64,000 bases of DNA from positions 1 to 64,000 of the forward strand of contig JACPQR010000099.1 of NCBI GenBank assembly GCA_016190375.1. Reading direction: 5' to 3'. Origin of the DNA: Deltaproteobacteria bacterium. GTDB taxonomy: Bacteria; Myxococcota_A; Polyangia; JACPQR01. Positions 42,911-52,542 of this stretch are shown in pieces. Each line of letters starts with the position of its first letter. Position 1 is the stretch's first letter. The position numbers and the translations under genes are program-made. Under the pieces are notes generated by a model. It searched no databases. It had not been told where the DNA came from and worked only from the letters and a program-made list of their open reading frames with translations.

Positions 42911-45088
42911 GTGCAGCTTCGCAGCTTCTTCATGGTCGTCCTGGCCTCTCTCCTCGTGGCATGCGCCAACTCGCGGACGGATCCGCCGGGCTCCGATGCC
43001 GGCGCAGACGCCGACGCCGACGCCGATGCGGACGCCGACGCCGATGCGGACGCCGACGCCGACGGCGACGCGGACGGAGGGCCGGAGGATTGCGGCGAGG
43101 GCGAGCTCTGGTGCGACGGCGAGTGCGCCGACCTCGAGAGCGACTCGAGCCACTGCGGCGACTGCACGACCGAATGCGGCGAGGACCAGAGCTGTCAGGG
43201 CGGCGAATGCGTGCACGACTGCGGCGAGCTGGCCGACTGCGACGGCGGCTGCGCGGACCTGACGCGCGATCCGCTCCACTGCGGGGCCTGCGACGTGGTG
43301 TGCGGGGCCGGCGAGCAGGAGATCGCGATGTGCTGGCCCGACGGGTGCGGCACGGTGTGCCGCGCGGGCTTCGAGGACTGCAACGGCCCGGACGAGCTCG
43401 GCTGCGTCGACCTCGAGGTGGACCCGACGAGCTGCGGCGACTGCGGCGTCGTCTGCGACGAAGGCCAGCAGTGCCTCTCGGGCCGCTGCCTGCGGCCGGA
43501 CGCGGTCCGGCTCGCCGACGGCACCGGCGAGTGGGAAGGACGCGTCGAGATCTTCCACGACGAGGAGTGGGGCACGGTCTGCGACGACGGCTGGGACGAC
43601 CGGGACGCCCAGGTCGTGTGCCGCGAGCTCGGCTTCACGGGCGGATCGGCGCGCCAGTCGGCGGCCTTCGGACAGGGCGCCGACCCCATCTGGATGGACG
43701 ACGTCAACTGCGGCGGCGCGGAGGACCGGCTGGCCGACTGTCCGTTCGGCGGCTGGGGGATGGACAACTGCTCGCACTGGGAGGACGCGGGAGTCGTCTG
43801 CGACGAGCCACCGCCGGACGGAGAGCTTCGTCTGGTCGGCGGCCCCGATCGCTTCTCGGGCCGGGTCGAGGTCCTCCACGACGGCGAGTGGGGCACGATC
43901 TGCGACGAGGGTTGGGACGACGCGGACGCGCAGGTCGTCTGCGCCCAGCTCGGCTACCTGGACGGCACGGCGGTCGGAGGAGCCGCCTACGGCAGCGGCG
44001 CCGACCCGATCTGGCTGGCCTGGGTCGACTGCGCCGGGGACGAGGCGCAGCTCGTCGACTGCTCGTTCGATGGCTGGGAGCCCGAGGGCTGCGACCACGA
44101 CCAGGACGCGTCAGTGATCTGCACCGCGGTGGACGTCGACGGAGACGTGCGCCTCGCTGGCGGCGCGACCGAGTCGGAGGGCCGTGTCGAGATCCTCCAC
44201 GACGACCAGTGGGGCACGGTCTGCGACGACGGCTGGGACGACCTCGACGCCGGTGTCGTCTGCCGGCAGCTCGGCTTCGAGAGGGGCTCGGCGCGCGGGT
44301 CGGCCGCCTTCGGACAGGGCCTGGATCCGATCTGGATGGACGACGTCAACTGCACCGGCGCCGAGGAGGGCCTCGCCGATTGCCCATTCGGCGGCTGGGG
44401 CCTGGACAACTGCGGCCACGGCGAGGACGCGGGCGTGGTCTGCGTCCCCTTCGAGGACGGAGAGCTCCGCCTCGCGGGCGGACCGAGCGAGCTCGAAGGG
44501 CGCGTCGAGATCCGCCGCGACGGGACGTGGGGCACGGTCTGCGACGATGCCTGGAGCGACGAGGACGCGGCCGTCGTCTGCCGCCAGCTCGGACATCGGG
44601 GAGGAACGGCCGTGGCCGAAGGAGCGTACGGGCAGGGCGCCGATCCCATCTGGATGGACGAGGTCGAGTGCACGGGCGAGGAGCCACGGCTCGACGCCTG
44701 CGCCTTCGGCGGCTGGGGCGAGACCGACTGCGACCACACGCAGGACGCCGGCGTGATCTGCGAGGGCGACGTGGAAGGCGACCTGCGCCTCGTCGGGGGC
44801 GCGAACGAGCGCGAGGGCCGCGTCGAGATCTTCCACGGGGGCGAGTGGGGCACCGTCTGCGACGATCTGTGGGAGGCGAGCGACGCTCGGGTCGCGTGCA
44901 CGCAGCTCGGCTACACGGGCGGCGTCGCGTACTCGTTTGCCACCTTCGGCCAGGGCGCTGGCCAGATCTGGATGGACAACGTCGCTTGCGTCGGGAACGA
45001 GGCGACGCTGGCGGCGTGCCCGTTCAACGGATGGGGGATCCACAACTGCGGCCACGGCGAGGACGCGGGCGTGGGTTGCGATCCGTAG
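42911..45088 (+). CDS. Five-SRCR-domain lipoprotein with Asp-X linker
   Basis: 725 aa from the GTG (GTGCAGCTTCGC), chosen because GGGAGACGAG precedes it and [18 protein letters not shown] is a perfect lipoprotein signal; the open frame runs 34 codons further up. An Asp-Ala/Gly linker (about 29-54) and a cysteine-rich region (58-195) are nearly the same as in the 592-1524 protein. Five tandem SRCR domains follow (about 196-296, 303-402, 411-511, 517-617, 623-724), each with GRVEI....WGTVCDD, (V)VC..LG and a C-terminal GV(I/V/G)C. The fifth matches the single SRCR of the paralogue best. Likely a surface binding receptor. Confidence 0.9.
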   Translation: MQLRSFFMVVLASLLVACANSRTDPPGSDAGADADADADADADADADADADGDADGGPEDCGEGELWCDGECADLESDSSHCGDCTTECGEDQSCQGGECVHDCGELADCDGGCADLTRDPLHCGACDVVCGAGEQEIAMCWPDGCGTVCRAGFEDCNGPDELGCVDLEVDPTSCGDCGVVCDEGQQCLSGRCLRPDAVRLADGTGEWEGRVEIFHDEEWGTVCDDGWDDRDAQVVCRELGFTGGSARQSAAFGQGADPIWMDDVNCGGAEDRLADCPFGGWGMDNCSHWEDAGVVCDEPPPDGELRLVGGPDRFSGRVEVLHDGEWGTICDEGWDDADAQVVCAQLGYLDGTAVGGAAYGSGADPIWLAWVDCAGDEAQLVDCSFDGWEPEGCDHDQDASVICTAVDVDGDVRLAGGATESEGRVEILHDDQWGTVCDDGWDDLDAGVVCRQLGFERGSARGSAAFGQGLDPIWMDDVNCTGAEEGLADCPFGGWGLDNCGHGEDAGVVCVPFEDGELRLAGGPSELEGRVEIRRDGTWGTVCDDAWSDEDAAVVCRQLGHRGGTAVAEGAYGQGADPIWMDEVECTGEEPRLDACAFGGWGETDCDHTQDAGVICEGDVEGDLRLVGGANEREGRVEIFHGGEWGTVCDDLWEASDARVACTQLGYTGGVAYSFATFGQGAGQIWMDNVACVGNEATLAACPFNGWGIHNCGHGEDAGVGCDP
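42995..43072 (+). repeat. (Asp-X)n-coding repeat
   Basis: GCC/GAC-type repeat coding for alternating Asp-Ala in the five-SRCR lipoprotein. Confidence 0.8.
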
Positions 45089-45484
45089 CCGCTGCAGTAC
45101 CGGCGCACGGTTGCCCGTCCCGCCCCGTACCCGCGTACCTTCGACCCGGGTGCTTTGGCAGTTCATTACCGCCATCGAGCTCGAGATCGGGCTGTCGGCC
45201 GAGATCCTCGCCGAGGGATCGGTCCGGGCCACCCTGCTCGAGTACGCCCGCAAGGTCGGGGTTTCGCCGCCCGTTGCGGGAATCCGGGAAGCTGTGTCGA
45301 GTCAGCGGCTCGACGCGCGTCATCTGGGGCTCGGGAGCGTGTGACGCCCAGAGCCTGACGTTGCGCGCTTCGGTGTCGAGGGCGCGCTCGAGAAAGGCGC
45401 GAGCCCGAACCTCCGTGGCCCCGACCTCGCCCCGAGCGGCCTCGCCTTTGACGGGCCACATTGGCGCTGCTATCGTGACTGCCG
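45089..45484. other. Intergenic region with a possible short ORF
   Basis: About 395 bases. A GTG frame at 45150-45344 (plus) codes for 64 residues starting MLWQFITAIELEIGLSAEIL, which look protein-like, but there is no clear ribosome binding site or homology cue. No RNA or repeat seen. Confidence 0.35.
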
Positions 45485-45841
45485 ATGGGCGATGGGCAGG
45501 TGCAGGATCTGGTCGTCGAGCAGTTGAAGCTGCTGCGGACGGACCTGCGCGGGCTCCGGGACGACTTCCGCTCGGAGATCTCGGGCCTACGCTCCGAGGT
45601 TTCGGGTTTGCGCGAGGAGCAGCGGGCCACCAACGCCAGGCTCGACGGCCTGCAGGAGGAGCAGCGAGCAACCAACGCTCGACTGGAGGTCATCGAGACC
45701 GCGCTGCGGGACCTCGCCCAGCAGATCGTGATGCTCGCGCGAGCCGTGCACGCGACCCTCGAGAATCGCCGCGAAACCGATGCGGCCATCGAGGATCTCC
45801 GCCAGCGCCTCCGCGCGCTCGAGGAGCGGAGCTCCCAGTAG
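45485..45841 (+). CDS. Coiled-coil protein
   Basis: 118 aa, almost entirely predicted coiled coil from residue 10 on. It carries an internal near-repeat of 14 residues (REEQRATNARLDG then QEEQRATNARLEV), also visible as a DNA-level duplication. Rich in Leu/Glu/Arg/Gln with heptad spacing. No membrane segment or signal. Probably oligomeric; partner unknown. Confidence 0.6.
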   Translation: MGDGQVQDLVVEQLKLLRTDLRGLRDDFRSEISGLRSEVSGLREEQRATNARLDGLQEEQRATNARLEVIETALRDLAQQIVMLARAVHATLENRRETDAAIEDLRQRLRALEERSSQ

Positions 45842-46195
45842 GCGCGACCGTCCGTCATGGACGAAGAGCCATCGTCCATGAAGAAGTCGTAAAAGTGGCC
45901 GAGCGCGTTGCGAACCGCAAGCGAGCGTGAGGCGAGCTCCCGCCGGAGGTAGTCGGCCACGAACGAGTATGGGCTACCGAGCGCGACCCGCGGCGTGGGC
46001 ACCCCTGCGACGCTGTCGCCTCGAATGATCGCCGACGTGGTGTCCTGGAAGCACCCCGACTCGCAGTCCCGAAGCGGGCCGGCACGCCGCAGCGCATGTG
46101 GCTGATGATAGCGCCTGAGCGCGGCCTCGGGCTCGTCCACGAGGCGATCTCCCGCCGCTACGCCGCCTGAGCAGCGCGCGTGTAGACTCGCGCGG
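45842..46195. other. Intergenic region, possible degenerate coding remnant
   Basis: About 350 bases without a supported gene. On the minus strand one frame reads protein-like (e.g. SPYSFVADYLRRELASRS, RNALGHFYDFFMDDG) but has no clear start or end within the gap. It could be a fragment of a lost gene. Slightly less GC-rich than its surroundings. Confidence 0.3.
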
Positions 46196-48031
46196 ATGAC
46201 GCGCCTCCGCTTCGCTTCGCTCGCGCTCCTCGCCTCTTGCTCCTGCGGTGACGACGACGACTCGGCTCTCGTCGACGGCGGGGAGGTCGGGCGCGACGGC
46301 GGCGATGCCGGCGAGGTCGAGGTCGATGCAGGGCGTGACGCCGCGCGGCCCGAGTGCGCCGACGACCCACCGCCACGCGAGCTGGCAATCTCGACTGTCG
46401 GCCCATTCGCGACCACGAGCGCGTTCGTCGTCGTGACGGGAGCTCTGCCCGACGGCGCCGTGGCCGTGGAGGTGGACGGCTCCGCGCGAGGGGCTCGATT
46501 CGACGCGGACCGGGGCGTCTTCGCGTACCTGCTCGCGCGGCAGCCCGGCGAGCAGATCGACGTCGAGGTGATCTCGCGTGACGGCGCGGGCGTGACGACC
46601 GGTCCGGTCGCGGTCGAAGTCAGCGTGGGGGATGCCGGGCCGCTCCCCGGCCGCGACCTCGATCCCGCGGAGCACACGGTCGGGACCTGGATGTTCACGT
46701 GGTTCACCGGAAGCGGGTGGACCTGCGACAGCCCGTGGCGACCCGTTGGCGGCTTCGAGACCTGGGACGGATCGGTGGCCTGGGCCCGCGGCCAGCTCGT
46801 GGACCAGCTCGACGCCCGGATCGATCTCGTGGGCCTGCAGCTCGACACGATCGATGGCGAGGGGCCCACAGGCTACCGCTGGCGCAACGTCGTCGCGGTC
46901 CTCACCGCTGCCCGTGAGCTCCTCGACGAGGGCTGGGCACCGCCGCGCCTCTTCCCGCTCGTCGACACCGCCATCCTCGCGGACTTCTACGCCCAGGCGA
47001 CCGGGCGCACGCTGGACCTGTCGACCGAGGAGGGCCGCGAGCACCTCTACGGGTTCGCGCGAGCCTTCCATGAGGCCGCGGCCGAGGAGCTCGGGCCTCG
47101 AGCGGCGGCCTTCGGCGAGGCGCGCACCCAGGGGCGACCGCTCGTGGCGCTCTGGCACTCGGTGACCATCGACGGCGAAGACGACGCCGCGATCCGCGAC
47201 ATCAAGGAGCGCTTCGCGGCGGAGTTCGGCGCCGAGCCGTTCCTCGTCGCCCACCCCAACGACTGGCGGCTGTACACCGAGGTCGACGAGATCACGCTCA
47301 TGTTCGGGCCGCCCGAGCATTTCTTCTCCGGCGGCCGCGACGCCGACGGGCGAGAAACGCTGAACATCGAGGCCGGCTTCTGGAACCCGACGACGAACGC
47401 CTTCTACCTTCCGCGGGTAGGCGGCGGCAACTACGACGACGCCTGGGCGCAGGCGCTGGCGGCGCGCGACGGCTCGCGTCGCCTGTACATCGACTCCTGG
47501 AACGAGACCGGCGAGGGCTCGGGGATCTTCGAGGCCGAGCCCGTCGAGTACGGGGCCGACGATCGCGGTCCATGCGGGACCTGGGCGAACCTGCACGCGG
47601 AGTCGTGGGGGCCGACGGCGCGGCATTACATCGACACGACTCGCGCGAACGCATCGACCTGGAACGACGCGCCCGACCTCGATGCCGAGGTCGTCGCCCA
47701 CGACCTGCCGGAGACGATGCGGGCCGGCGAGCGCCGCTGGGCCACGGTCGCCATGCGAAACCGGGGCGACGCGACCTGGCCGTTCTCCGACGGCCCAGCG
47801 CTGGCCGCGCGCGGCGAGGATCGATTCTCCGTGGGCGCGGCGGCGCCCTTGCCCGATCCCGAGGCCGACTCGCACGCCGGGGGGATCCCGCGCGGAGGCC
47901 CGGCGCTCTTCCCGGTCCTCCTCACCGCGCCATGCAGCGCGGGCCCGGCGACTCTGCGGGTCGGGCTGGTCGACGGCGGCGGCTCGGCCTTCGGCGACGA
48001 GCTGAGCTGGGCGGTGACCGTCGTCGAGTGA
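46196..48031 (+). CDS. GH99-like (DUF5010-type) lipoprotein with C-terminal Ig-like domain
   Basis: 611 aa. The signal has LLASCSC (Cys15/17) and an Asp/Gly linker. After a small beta domain (about 60-150), a catalytic-type region (about 160-480) starts HTVGTWMFTWFTGSGW and holds LVGLQLDTIDGEG, LVALWHSVTIDGED and RLYIDSWNETGEGSGIFE. This is the pattern of GH99/GH71-like and DUF5010 barrel proteins, with Glu residues in WNE and GIFE as candidates. A C-terminal Ig-like domain follows (about 505-611). Predicted surface glycan-acting protein; substrate and activity not proven. Confidence 0.72.
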   Translation: MTRLRFASLALLASCSCGDDDDSALVDGGEVGRDGGDAGEVEVDAGRDAARPECADDPPPRELAISTVGPFATTSAFVVVTGALPDGAVAVEVDGSARGARFDADRGVFAYLLARQPGEQIDVEVISRDGAGVTTGPVAVEVSVGDAGPLPGRDLDPAEHTVGTWMFTWFTGSGWTCDSPWRPVGGFETWDGSVAWARGQLVDQLDARIDLVGLQLDTIDGEGPTGYRWRNVVAVLTAARELLDEGWAPPRLFPLVDTAILADFYAQATGRTLDLSTEEGREHLYGFARAFHEAAAEELGPRAAAFGEARTQGRPLVALWHSVTIDGEDDAAIRDIKERFAAEFGAEPFLVAHPNDWRLYTEVDEITLMFGPPEHFFSGGRDADGRETLNIEAGFWNPTTNAFYLPRVGGGNYDDAWAQALAARDGSRRLYIDSWNETGEGSGIFEAEPVEYGADDRGPCGTWANLHAESWGPTARHYIDTTRANASTWNDAPDLDAEVVAHDLPETMRAGERRWATVAMRNRGDATWPFSDGPALAARGEDRFSVGAAAPLPDPEADSHAGGIPRGGPALFPVLLTAPCSAGPATLRVGLVDGGGSAFGDELSWAVTVVE

Positions 48032-48581
48032 AGGGGCGCTGGGGGCGCCAGCGCGAGCGCCGCGTTCCCAACGTTCGCGAGCCGGTCGCGCGCCTGCGGC
48101 CCATGCCAGCGTGCCATGGTGCGACGCGCCGGCCGCCGGAGAATGGCCAAGCCCGTGCGGCGAGACGGTCGACAGGGTGTGCAACGCCAACTTCGCTGCG
48201 GATGAGGAGCTCGCGCGATCGAAAGAGCCGGCCAAGCCCAGGAGCCATGCGCTGCTCGAGCGGCGCGTGGTCGAGACCAAGTGGAGCCGGCGGCAGCTCC
48301 GGGACGCGGTCGTCGTCGAGATCTGCGCCCGCTCGATTCCAGCCCGCCGTCGCGAAGGCCCTGACCGCCGACGAGCGGGCGCCTCTACGCCGTGGACGAC
48401 GAGACCGAGCGTCGCGAGCTCGCGGCGCTCATCGCCGGCGGCGAGATCGGAGGACTGCCCGCGCGTGAGCTCATCACCCGCGCGGCCGGCGCCCTGCGCC
48501 GTGGGCCTTCCGGGATGGACAAGACGTCATGAACATGGCAATAGCGCGGGTGCGCTTCAGCACCGAGGCAAGGGAGGGCGT
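48032..48581. other. Intergenic region containing a decayed gene
   Basis: About 550 bases. It holds the three-frame remnant listed separately (about 48183-48532). The rest shows no supported gene, repeat or RNA. Confidence 0.4.
48183..48532 (+). pseudogene. Frameshifted remnant of a helical protein gene
   Basis: Three protein-like segments follow each other in three different frames: ADEELARSKEPAKPRSHALL...RRQLRDAVVVEICARS (from 48183), then ARFQPAVAKALTADERA (from about 48328), then RLYAVDDETERRELAALIAG...PSGMDKTS (from 48380) ending at a stop near 48530. Joined, they would make one helical polypeptide of about 115 residues, so two indels are implied. No family recognised. Confidence 0.5.
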
Positions 48582-48872
48582 ATGGGCTTGTTGGGCGACA
48601 AGTTGGTTGGCGAGCATGACGGGCATCGCTTCGAGGTTCGAGCAGACAACCAGATCCTCCGTGGGTTGACCTACAGCGTCTTCGTCGACGGGCAGGAGAT
48701 CGGCGACGCACAGAACTTTCTGAAGATCCCTACCGAGCGCAGGATCGAGGCCGATGTCGAGCTCGACGGTGCCAGGCGCAAATTGGTGCTGCTCGTGAAG
48801 CAGCAGATGCTGCGCACCGATTTCGAGCTGACGCTGGACGGCGCTGAGGTCTCGCTCACGGCCATCCGCTGA
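48582..48872 (+). CDS. Small conserved-looking protein of unknown function
   Basis: 96 aa preceded by AGGGAGGG. It starts MGLLGDKLVGEHDGHRFEVR and alternates short strands (LTYSVFVDGQEIGD, RRKLVLLVKQQMLRTDFELT), so it is probably a small beta-sandwich or barrel. No signal or membrane segment; cytosolic. Stands alone. Family not recognised. Confidence 0.65.
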   Translation: MGLLGDKLVGEHDGHRFEVRADNQILRGLTYSVFVDGQEIGDAQNFLKIPTERRIEADVELDGARRKLVLLVKQQMLRTDFELTLDGAEVSLTAIR

Positions 48873-48914
48873 GCCTCGGAGCAACAGCCGTGTGACGTGA
48901 CAGTCGTGGAATGA

Positions 48915-49850
48915 TCACCGGCTCGAAGGGAGCGGGATCTCCACGGGCACCGGTGCTCCGCCGACCAGTGGGACGAGGAGACGACGGGCGCCGAAATCGC
49001 TGCCTCCCGAGGGGCTGCAGAGGACGCCGGGAGGCGGGTCGGGTCGCGGACCGCAACGCGCGTAGCAGTCCCAGCAGCGGTCGAGGTACGAGGATTGGCC
49101 GGCCACGATCGCGTGATTCGCCGAGCAGGCGACCTCGAGATCCACTCGCCTGCGCACCGGCACCGTCGCGCCGCGCGCGCAGCGATCCCCGATCGTGCCG
49201 TCACCGACCGGCCAGCTCGCCACCGCCTGGCCGGCAACGATGACCCGCACCTCGCCGGAGCCGCGCGCGAGCTCGAACCGGTGGACGGCTCCGGCCATCG
49301 TGTGCCGTGTGTCGGTCGGCACCTCGACCGACACCCGCGGATCCCGGCAGGCGGCGAACGCGAAATCGGCCGTCCCGAGTCGCTGTGCCGGCGGGGCCGT
49401 CGCGAGCTCGGGCACCTTGCGGCCGAGCGCGGACCGGGGCAGGGGACGCCGGCGCTCACCGCAGCGCGTCACCCGCTCGATCGCGACCGGACCATCGACG
49501 TACAGGCTGACCGATCCCGCATCCCAGAGGTGGACCAGCCTCGTGCGGATCGCGATGCCGTCGGCGACGTCGCAGCCCGCGTCCTCGGGGCCCGGCTCGA
49601 GCACGAACGGCTCGCGGCAGTAGAAGCGGCCGCTCGGATCGACGCCACGGTCCTGCGAGACGGGCGCCGGTTCTGGGACGAGCTCCGCCAGCGTCCTGCC
49701 GATCGGTCCGGGCGGAGTCGGCGCGGGAGGAGCCGGCGTGGCAGCCGGTGCGGGCCGCGGAGCCGGCGCCCGGCGGGCATCCGGCCGTCGGCCGCTGGTC
49801 GGACCGCAGCCCGCGAGCCCGACGGCGACCACGAGTGCGGCAACGCGCAT
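48915..49850 (-). CDS. Putative lipoprotein of unknown function
   Basis: 311 aa from the ATG giving MRVAALVVAVGLAGC (Cys15). A Pro/Ala-rich linker (about 18-60) is followed by a beta-rich part with HRFELARGSGEVRVIVAGQA and two cysteine clusters (YCREPFVLEPGPEDAGCDV; RCWDCYARCGP). Translation is probably coupled to the upstream gene (TGATG overlap at 49850). Periplasmic or surface; no family recognised. Confidence 0.75.
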   Translation of the reverse strand: MRVAALVVAVGLAGCGPTSGRRPDARRAPAPRPAPAATPAPPAPTPPGPIGRTLAELVPEPAPVSQDRGVDPSGRFYCREPFVLEPGPEDAGCDVADGIAIRTRLVHLWDAGSVSLYVDGPVAIERVTRCGERRRPLPRSALGRKVPELATAPPAQRLGTADFAFAACRDPRVSVEVPTDTRHTMAGAVHRFELARGSGEVRVIVAGQAVASWPVGDGTIGDRCARGATVPVRRRVDLEVACSANHAIVAGQSSYLDRCWDCYARCGPRPDPPPGVLCSPSGGSDFGARRLLVPLVGGAPVPVEIPLPSSR

Positions 49851-50221
49851 CACCTCGTCCAGCGAGTCGGCTGTTCGGCCGCGATCGGGGCGGGAAGGCA
49901 CATGTCGACCAGCGAGACCGACGCCGCGCTCGGGACGCCCATCCGCACGATGCTGCCGCCGACGCGCGGGCAGGTCGCGGGGTCGACGTCATAGCGGACG
50001 ATCCGGACGGAGTAGTCGGGGCAGAGGTCTCCGCAACGAACGGTCATGCGGACCGGCGTTCCTCTGTGACGGCCCACGATCACGTCGACCTGGTTCACCT
50101 CGGACTCCTCGATCGGGCGACGGGCGATCTCGCGGAGCTCCTCGTCCGACAGCTCGCGCGACGGATCAGGCGCGCGCGAGCAGCCGGCGAACGCGAGGCA
50201 GAATGCTGCGAGCCGGACCAT
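49850..50221 (-). CDS. Small lipoprotein of unknown function
   Basis: 123 aa from the ATG giving MVRLAAFCLAFAGC (Cys14); an ATG five codons up is possible. After the anchor comes a helical acidic stretch (LSDEELREIARRPIEESEV) and a beta-rich C-terminus with four cysteines in pairs (RCGDLCPD, DPATCPR). Overlaps the next gene by one base and is probably co-expressed with it. Function unknown. Confidence 0.7.
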   Translation of the reverse strand: MVRLAAFCLAFAGCSRAPDPSRELSDEELREIARRPIEESEVNQVDVIVGRHRGTPVRMTVRCGDLCPDYSVRIVRYDVDPATCPRVGGSIVRMGVPSAASVSLVDMCLPAPIAAEQPTRWTR

Positions 50222-50256
50222 CCTCGAATCATACACGCGTGCTACCTTCCGCCCTC

Positions 50257-50814
50257 ATGGCCCAGGCACCTTTTCCGCCCCCGACGATGTCGCCGCCACC
50301 GAAGAAGGGCGGCGCGCTGAAGTGGGTCTTCATCGGCTGCGGCACCTTCGTCCTGCTCGGGCTCGTCGGCGGCGGGCTCGGGATCTACTTCCTCGTGAAG
50401 AACGTCGCCGGCACCGAGGTCGCCTCCGCACCCGGGATGGTCGGGCAGGAGTCGGCGGTCACGTTCCAGGTCGTCGAGCCGGTCCCGCATGCCCTGTGGA
50501 TCGAGTACGACGCGACCTTCTCGGGCGGTGGGTTTCGCCTCGAGGGCCCGATCGTCGTGCGCACTCCGGCCGGCGTCATCGTGCAGGACGCGCTGACGCT
50601 CGGCCTGGATGGCCCGCCGACCGCCTCGAGCTCCGGCCGCGTCCAGATGAACTCGCGTCACGTGAACTTCAACGGCCAGGGCAGCTCCGCGGCGCGCGTG
50701 CGTCTGGTCGAGATCCCGCCGCAGCAGGTGGGCACCACCGTGACCGCCGGCGTGACGGCGACCGCGAGCGCCCTTACGGTCGTGAGATCGCTGAGGCTCG
50801 TGGTGACGCGCTGA
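50257..50814 (+). CDS. Single-pass membrane protein of unknown function
   Basis: 185 aa. The Pro-rich cytosolic N-terminus (MAQAPFPPPTMSPPPKKGGA) is followed by one membrane segment (about 21-48, WVFIGCGTFVLLGLVGGGLG) and a beta-rich extracytoplasmic part with AVTFQVVEPVPHALWIEYDA and VRLVEIPPQQVGTTVTAGVT. Typical layout of small myxobacterial 'PPP-TM' envelope proteins; no family named. Confidence 0.68.
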   Translation: MAQAPFPPPTMSPPPKKGGALKWVFIGCGTFVLLGLVGGGLGIYFLVKNVAGTEVASAPGMVGQESAVTFQVVEPVPHALWIEYDATFSGGGFRLEGPIVVRTPAGVIVQDALTLGLDGPPTASSSGRVQMNSRHVNFNGQGSSAARVRLVEIPPQQVGTTVTAGVTATASALTVVRSLRLVVTR

Positions 50815-50840
50815 TACCGTTCGGCTCCTGCTCGGAGCGC

Positions 50841-51590
50841 TCACCCGGGCAGGAACAGCCGTACCGGGTCGAGCTGCGAGCCGTCGAAGAGCACCACGAG
50901 GCCTTCCCCTCGGTAACCGCTCTGACCCAACGACGCGATGTCGTCAGCGACAACCCTGGTCGCGTGTCCCACGGCCTCGACCTCGGACCCATCGTCGATC
51001 ACACCCCCAGGCGCTTCGGCCCCCTCCTGCCATACCTCGAAGCAGTCGTCGTCGACGACGCCGACGATCGTCCCGTCGATGATGGCGAAGCGGCCGCACG
51101 CTCGCGCATCCGCGGTTTGCCACGCAGCTACTTTGGTCCCGGCCTCGGTGGGTCCCGCCACGGGCTGTAGCACCTTGGCGCGGCCGCGGCAGCGCACCAG
51201 CTCGCCCCCAGTGCTCGCCGCTGGTCCCTGGGCCATGCCGCGAGCGCGCTCGGCGGCCGCCGACCGCGCCGCATCGAAACGCCTTCGCCCCTTGCTCGGG
51301 ACGCGGAACTTGAGCGTACCGAAACCGAGAAGAAGGGCACCGGCGCCGATGAGCGCCAGGCCCGGCGCGACGGACGGAAACAGGAACGCTCCGTAGAGCG
51401 TCAAGTATCCACCGAGACCCAGAAGGCCGCCGATGTTGGCCGGGGCGGCGCTCAACGCAGGCGGAGCGATGTCTTCGAGCGGTTTGTGGCCCGCTTCGTC
51501 CAGCATCATCGTGTCACAGCGAACGCAGCTGCTGCCTACTGGTGAGCTGTCCCCGCACTTCGGACACGTGAACAGTTTCGCCCGCCGCAT
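50841..51590 (-). CDS. Zinc-ribbon GIDE-like membrane protein
   Basis: 249 aa. The N-terminal zinc ribbon FTCPKCGDSSPVGSSCVRCD gives two CxxC pairs, followed by two hydrophobic stretches (about 52-93, e.g. LGGYLTLYGAFLFPSVAPGL and ALIGAGALLLGFGTL). The C-terminal domain resembles the GIDE-like domain: VRCRGRAKVLQPVAGPTEAG, RACGRFAIIDGTIVGVVDDD and GQSGYRGEGLVVLFDGSQ. It lies 18 bases downstream of the 292-aa gene on the same strand. Compare the 84-590 protein. Function unknown. Confidence 0.65.
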   Translation of the reverse strand: MRRAKLFTCPKCGDSSPVGSSCVRCDTMMLDEAGHKPLEDIAPPALSAAPANIGGLLGLGGYLTLYGAFLFPSVAPGLALIGAGALLLGFGTLKFRVPSKGRRRFDAARSAAAERARGMAQGPAASTGGELVRCRGRAKVLQPVAGPTEAGTKVAAWQTADARACGRFAIIDGTIVGVVDDDCFEVWQEGAEAPGGVIDDGSEVEAVGHATRVVADDIASLGQSGYRGEGLVVLFDGSQLDPVRLFLPG

Positions 51591-51608
51591 TGCCTCGAGC
51601 CCCCGCCA

Positions 51609-52487
51609 TCATCGTCCCGCGATGGCCCGCCGCTCGACAAGCAATCTTTGGAGGGCCTCGGTCACCTTCTGCCGGTCGCCGGGTGAGAGCGCACGCAGCG
51701 TCGCCCGCTGACTGGGCGACAGCCGCTCCCACAGCTCGTCGGCGCGTTGGCTACCCCGGGCGCCTGAGGGTGATTGGGCGCCCGGCGGGTCACCACCCAT
51801 GTTGTGTTCGAGGCCGTCGACGACCCCCTGCGCGTACTGCACGTTGGCGGCTAGGACGTCACCTTCGTGGTGTGCCTCTGCAATCTCGTGAAGCGCCGCG
51901 TAAATCCCGAAAAGCACTGGGATTCCGGCCGCCGCACCCACTCCAGCGGCCGCCCCTGCCCCTCCCGCCCAGGCCGCACCCCCGATGGCGGCGTGCTCGA
52001 GCCCCGCGATCGCCCCCTCGCCCGCACCGTGAATGCCGAGCTCGGCCGCCCCCGTCCAGGACCAGCTCGAACGTTCCCGGGCGCGCACACCCGAGCGCGC
52101 CGCGAAGGCCGAAGGCGAGAAGGCGGTCCCTTCGGCTGCTCGTTCGGCCTCTTCATCGGCCTCCGCCCCTGACATTGCCTGAAACCCCGGGTCGCCCACG
52201 ACCTCGCGAAGGCGCGCGATCGCGGCCTCGTCGCGATGTTCTTCGAGCGCGCCAAGGACGGCCTGCCAGCCGTCTTCCTTCAGCCCTGCGGCGCCGGGTG
52301 CCGTGACAAGAGCATAGACATCTCGAACGAACTGCTCGTCGGTCGCGTGCTCGACGAGCGCGTCCGTGATCTCGGCTTGCGCTTCGGGACGCATGCGACC
52401 GAACGACGGTGCGTACTGGACTGCCTCGGCAGGATTGTCGTGGCAGCGATAGCGGTTTCCCTCGTCTTGACAGATGCGGTCGACCAT
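51609..52487 (-). CDS. Hypothetical protein with Gly/Ala-rich hydrophobic segment
   Basis: 292 aa, preceded by GGAGGACGAG at good spacing. The N-terminal helical part (about 10-130) is rich in Ala/Glu/Asp. A Gly/Ala-rich hydrophobic stretch (about 165-205, AAIGGAAWAGGAGAAAGVGA) resembles a glycine zipper. The C-terminal helical part holds HEIAEAHHEGDVLAANVQYA and ends in a basic helix (SPGDRQKVTEALQRLLVERR). No signal peptide. Co-directional and nearly contiguous with the zinc-ribbon gene, so a two-gene unit is likely. Function unknown; a membrane-active protein is one possibility. Confidence 0.6.
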   Translation of the reverse strand: MVDRICQDEGNRYRCHDNPAEAVQYAPSFGRMRPEAQAEITDALVEHATDEQFVRDVYALVTAPGAAGLKEDGWQAVLGALEEHRDEAAIARLREVVGDPGFQAMSGAEADEEAERAAEGTAFSPSAFAARSGVRARERSSWSWTGAAELGIHGAGEGAIAGLEHAAIGGAAWAGGAGAAAGVGAAAGIPVLFGIYAALHEIAEAHHEGDVLAANVQYAQGVVDGLEHNMGGDPPGAQSPSGARGSQRADELWERLSPSQRATLRALSPGDRQKVTEALQRLLVERRAIAGR

Positions 52488-52542
52488 CGGGCTCGTCCTC
52501 CGTTCTGCAGTTATCGAAGGACGGGCGCTCCGGTTGCGTCGA

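Noticed and set aside
45150..45344. Small gene downstream of the five-SRCR gene
   Set aside because: Protein-like composition but no ribosome binding site, signal or family cue; left as a note in the gap entry.
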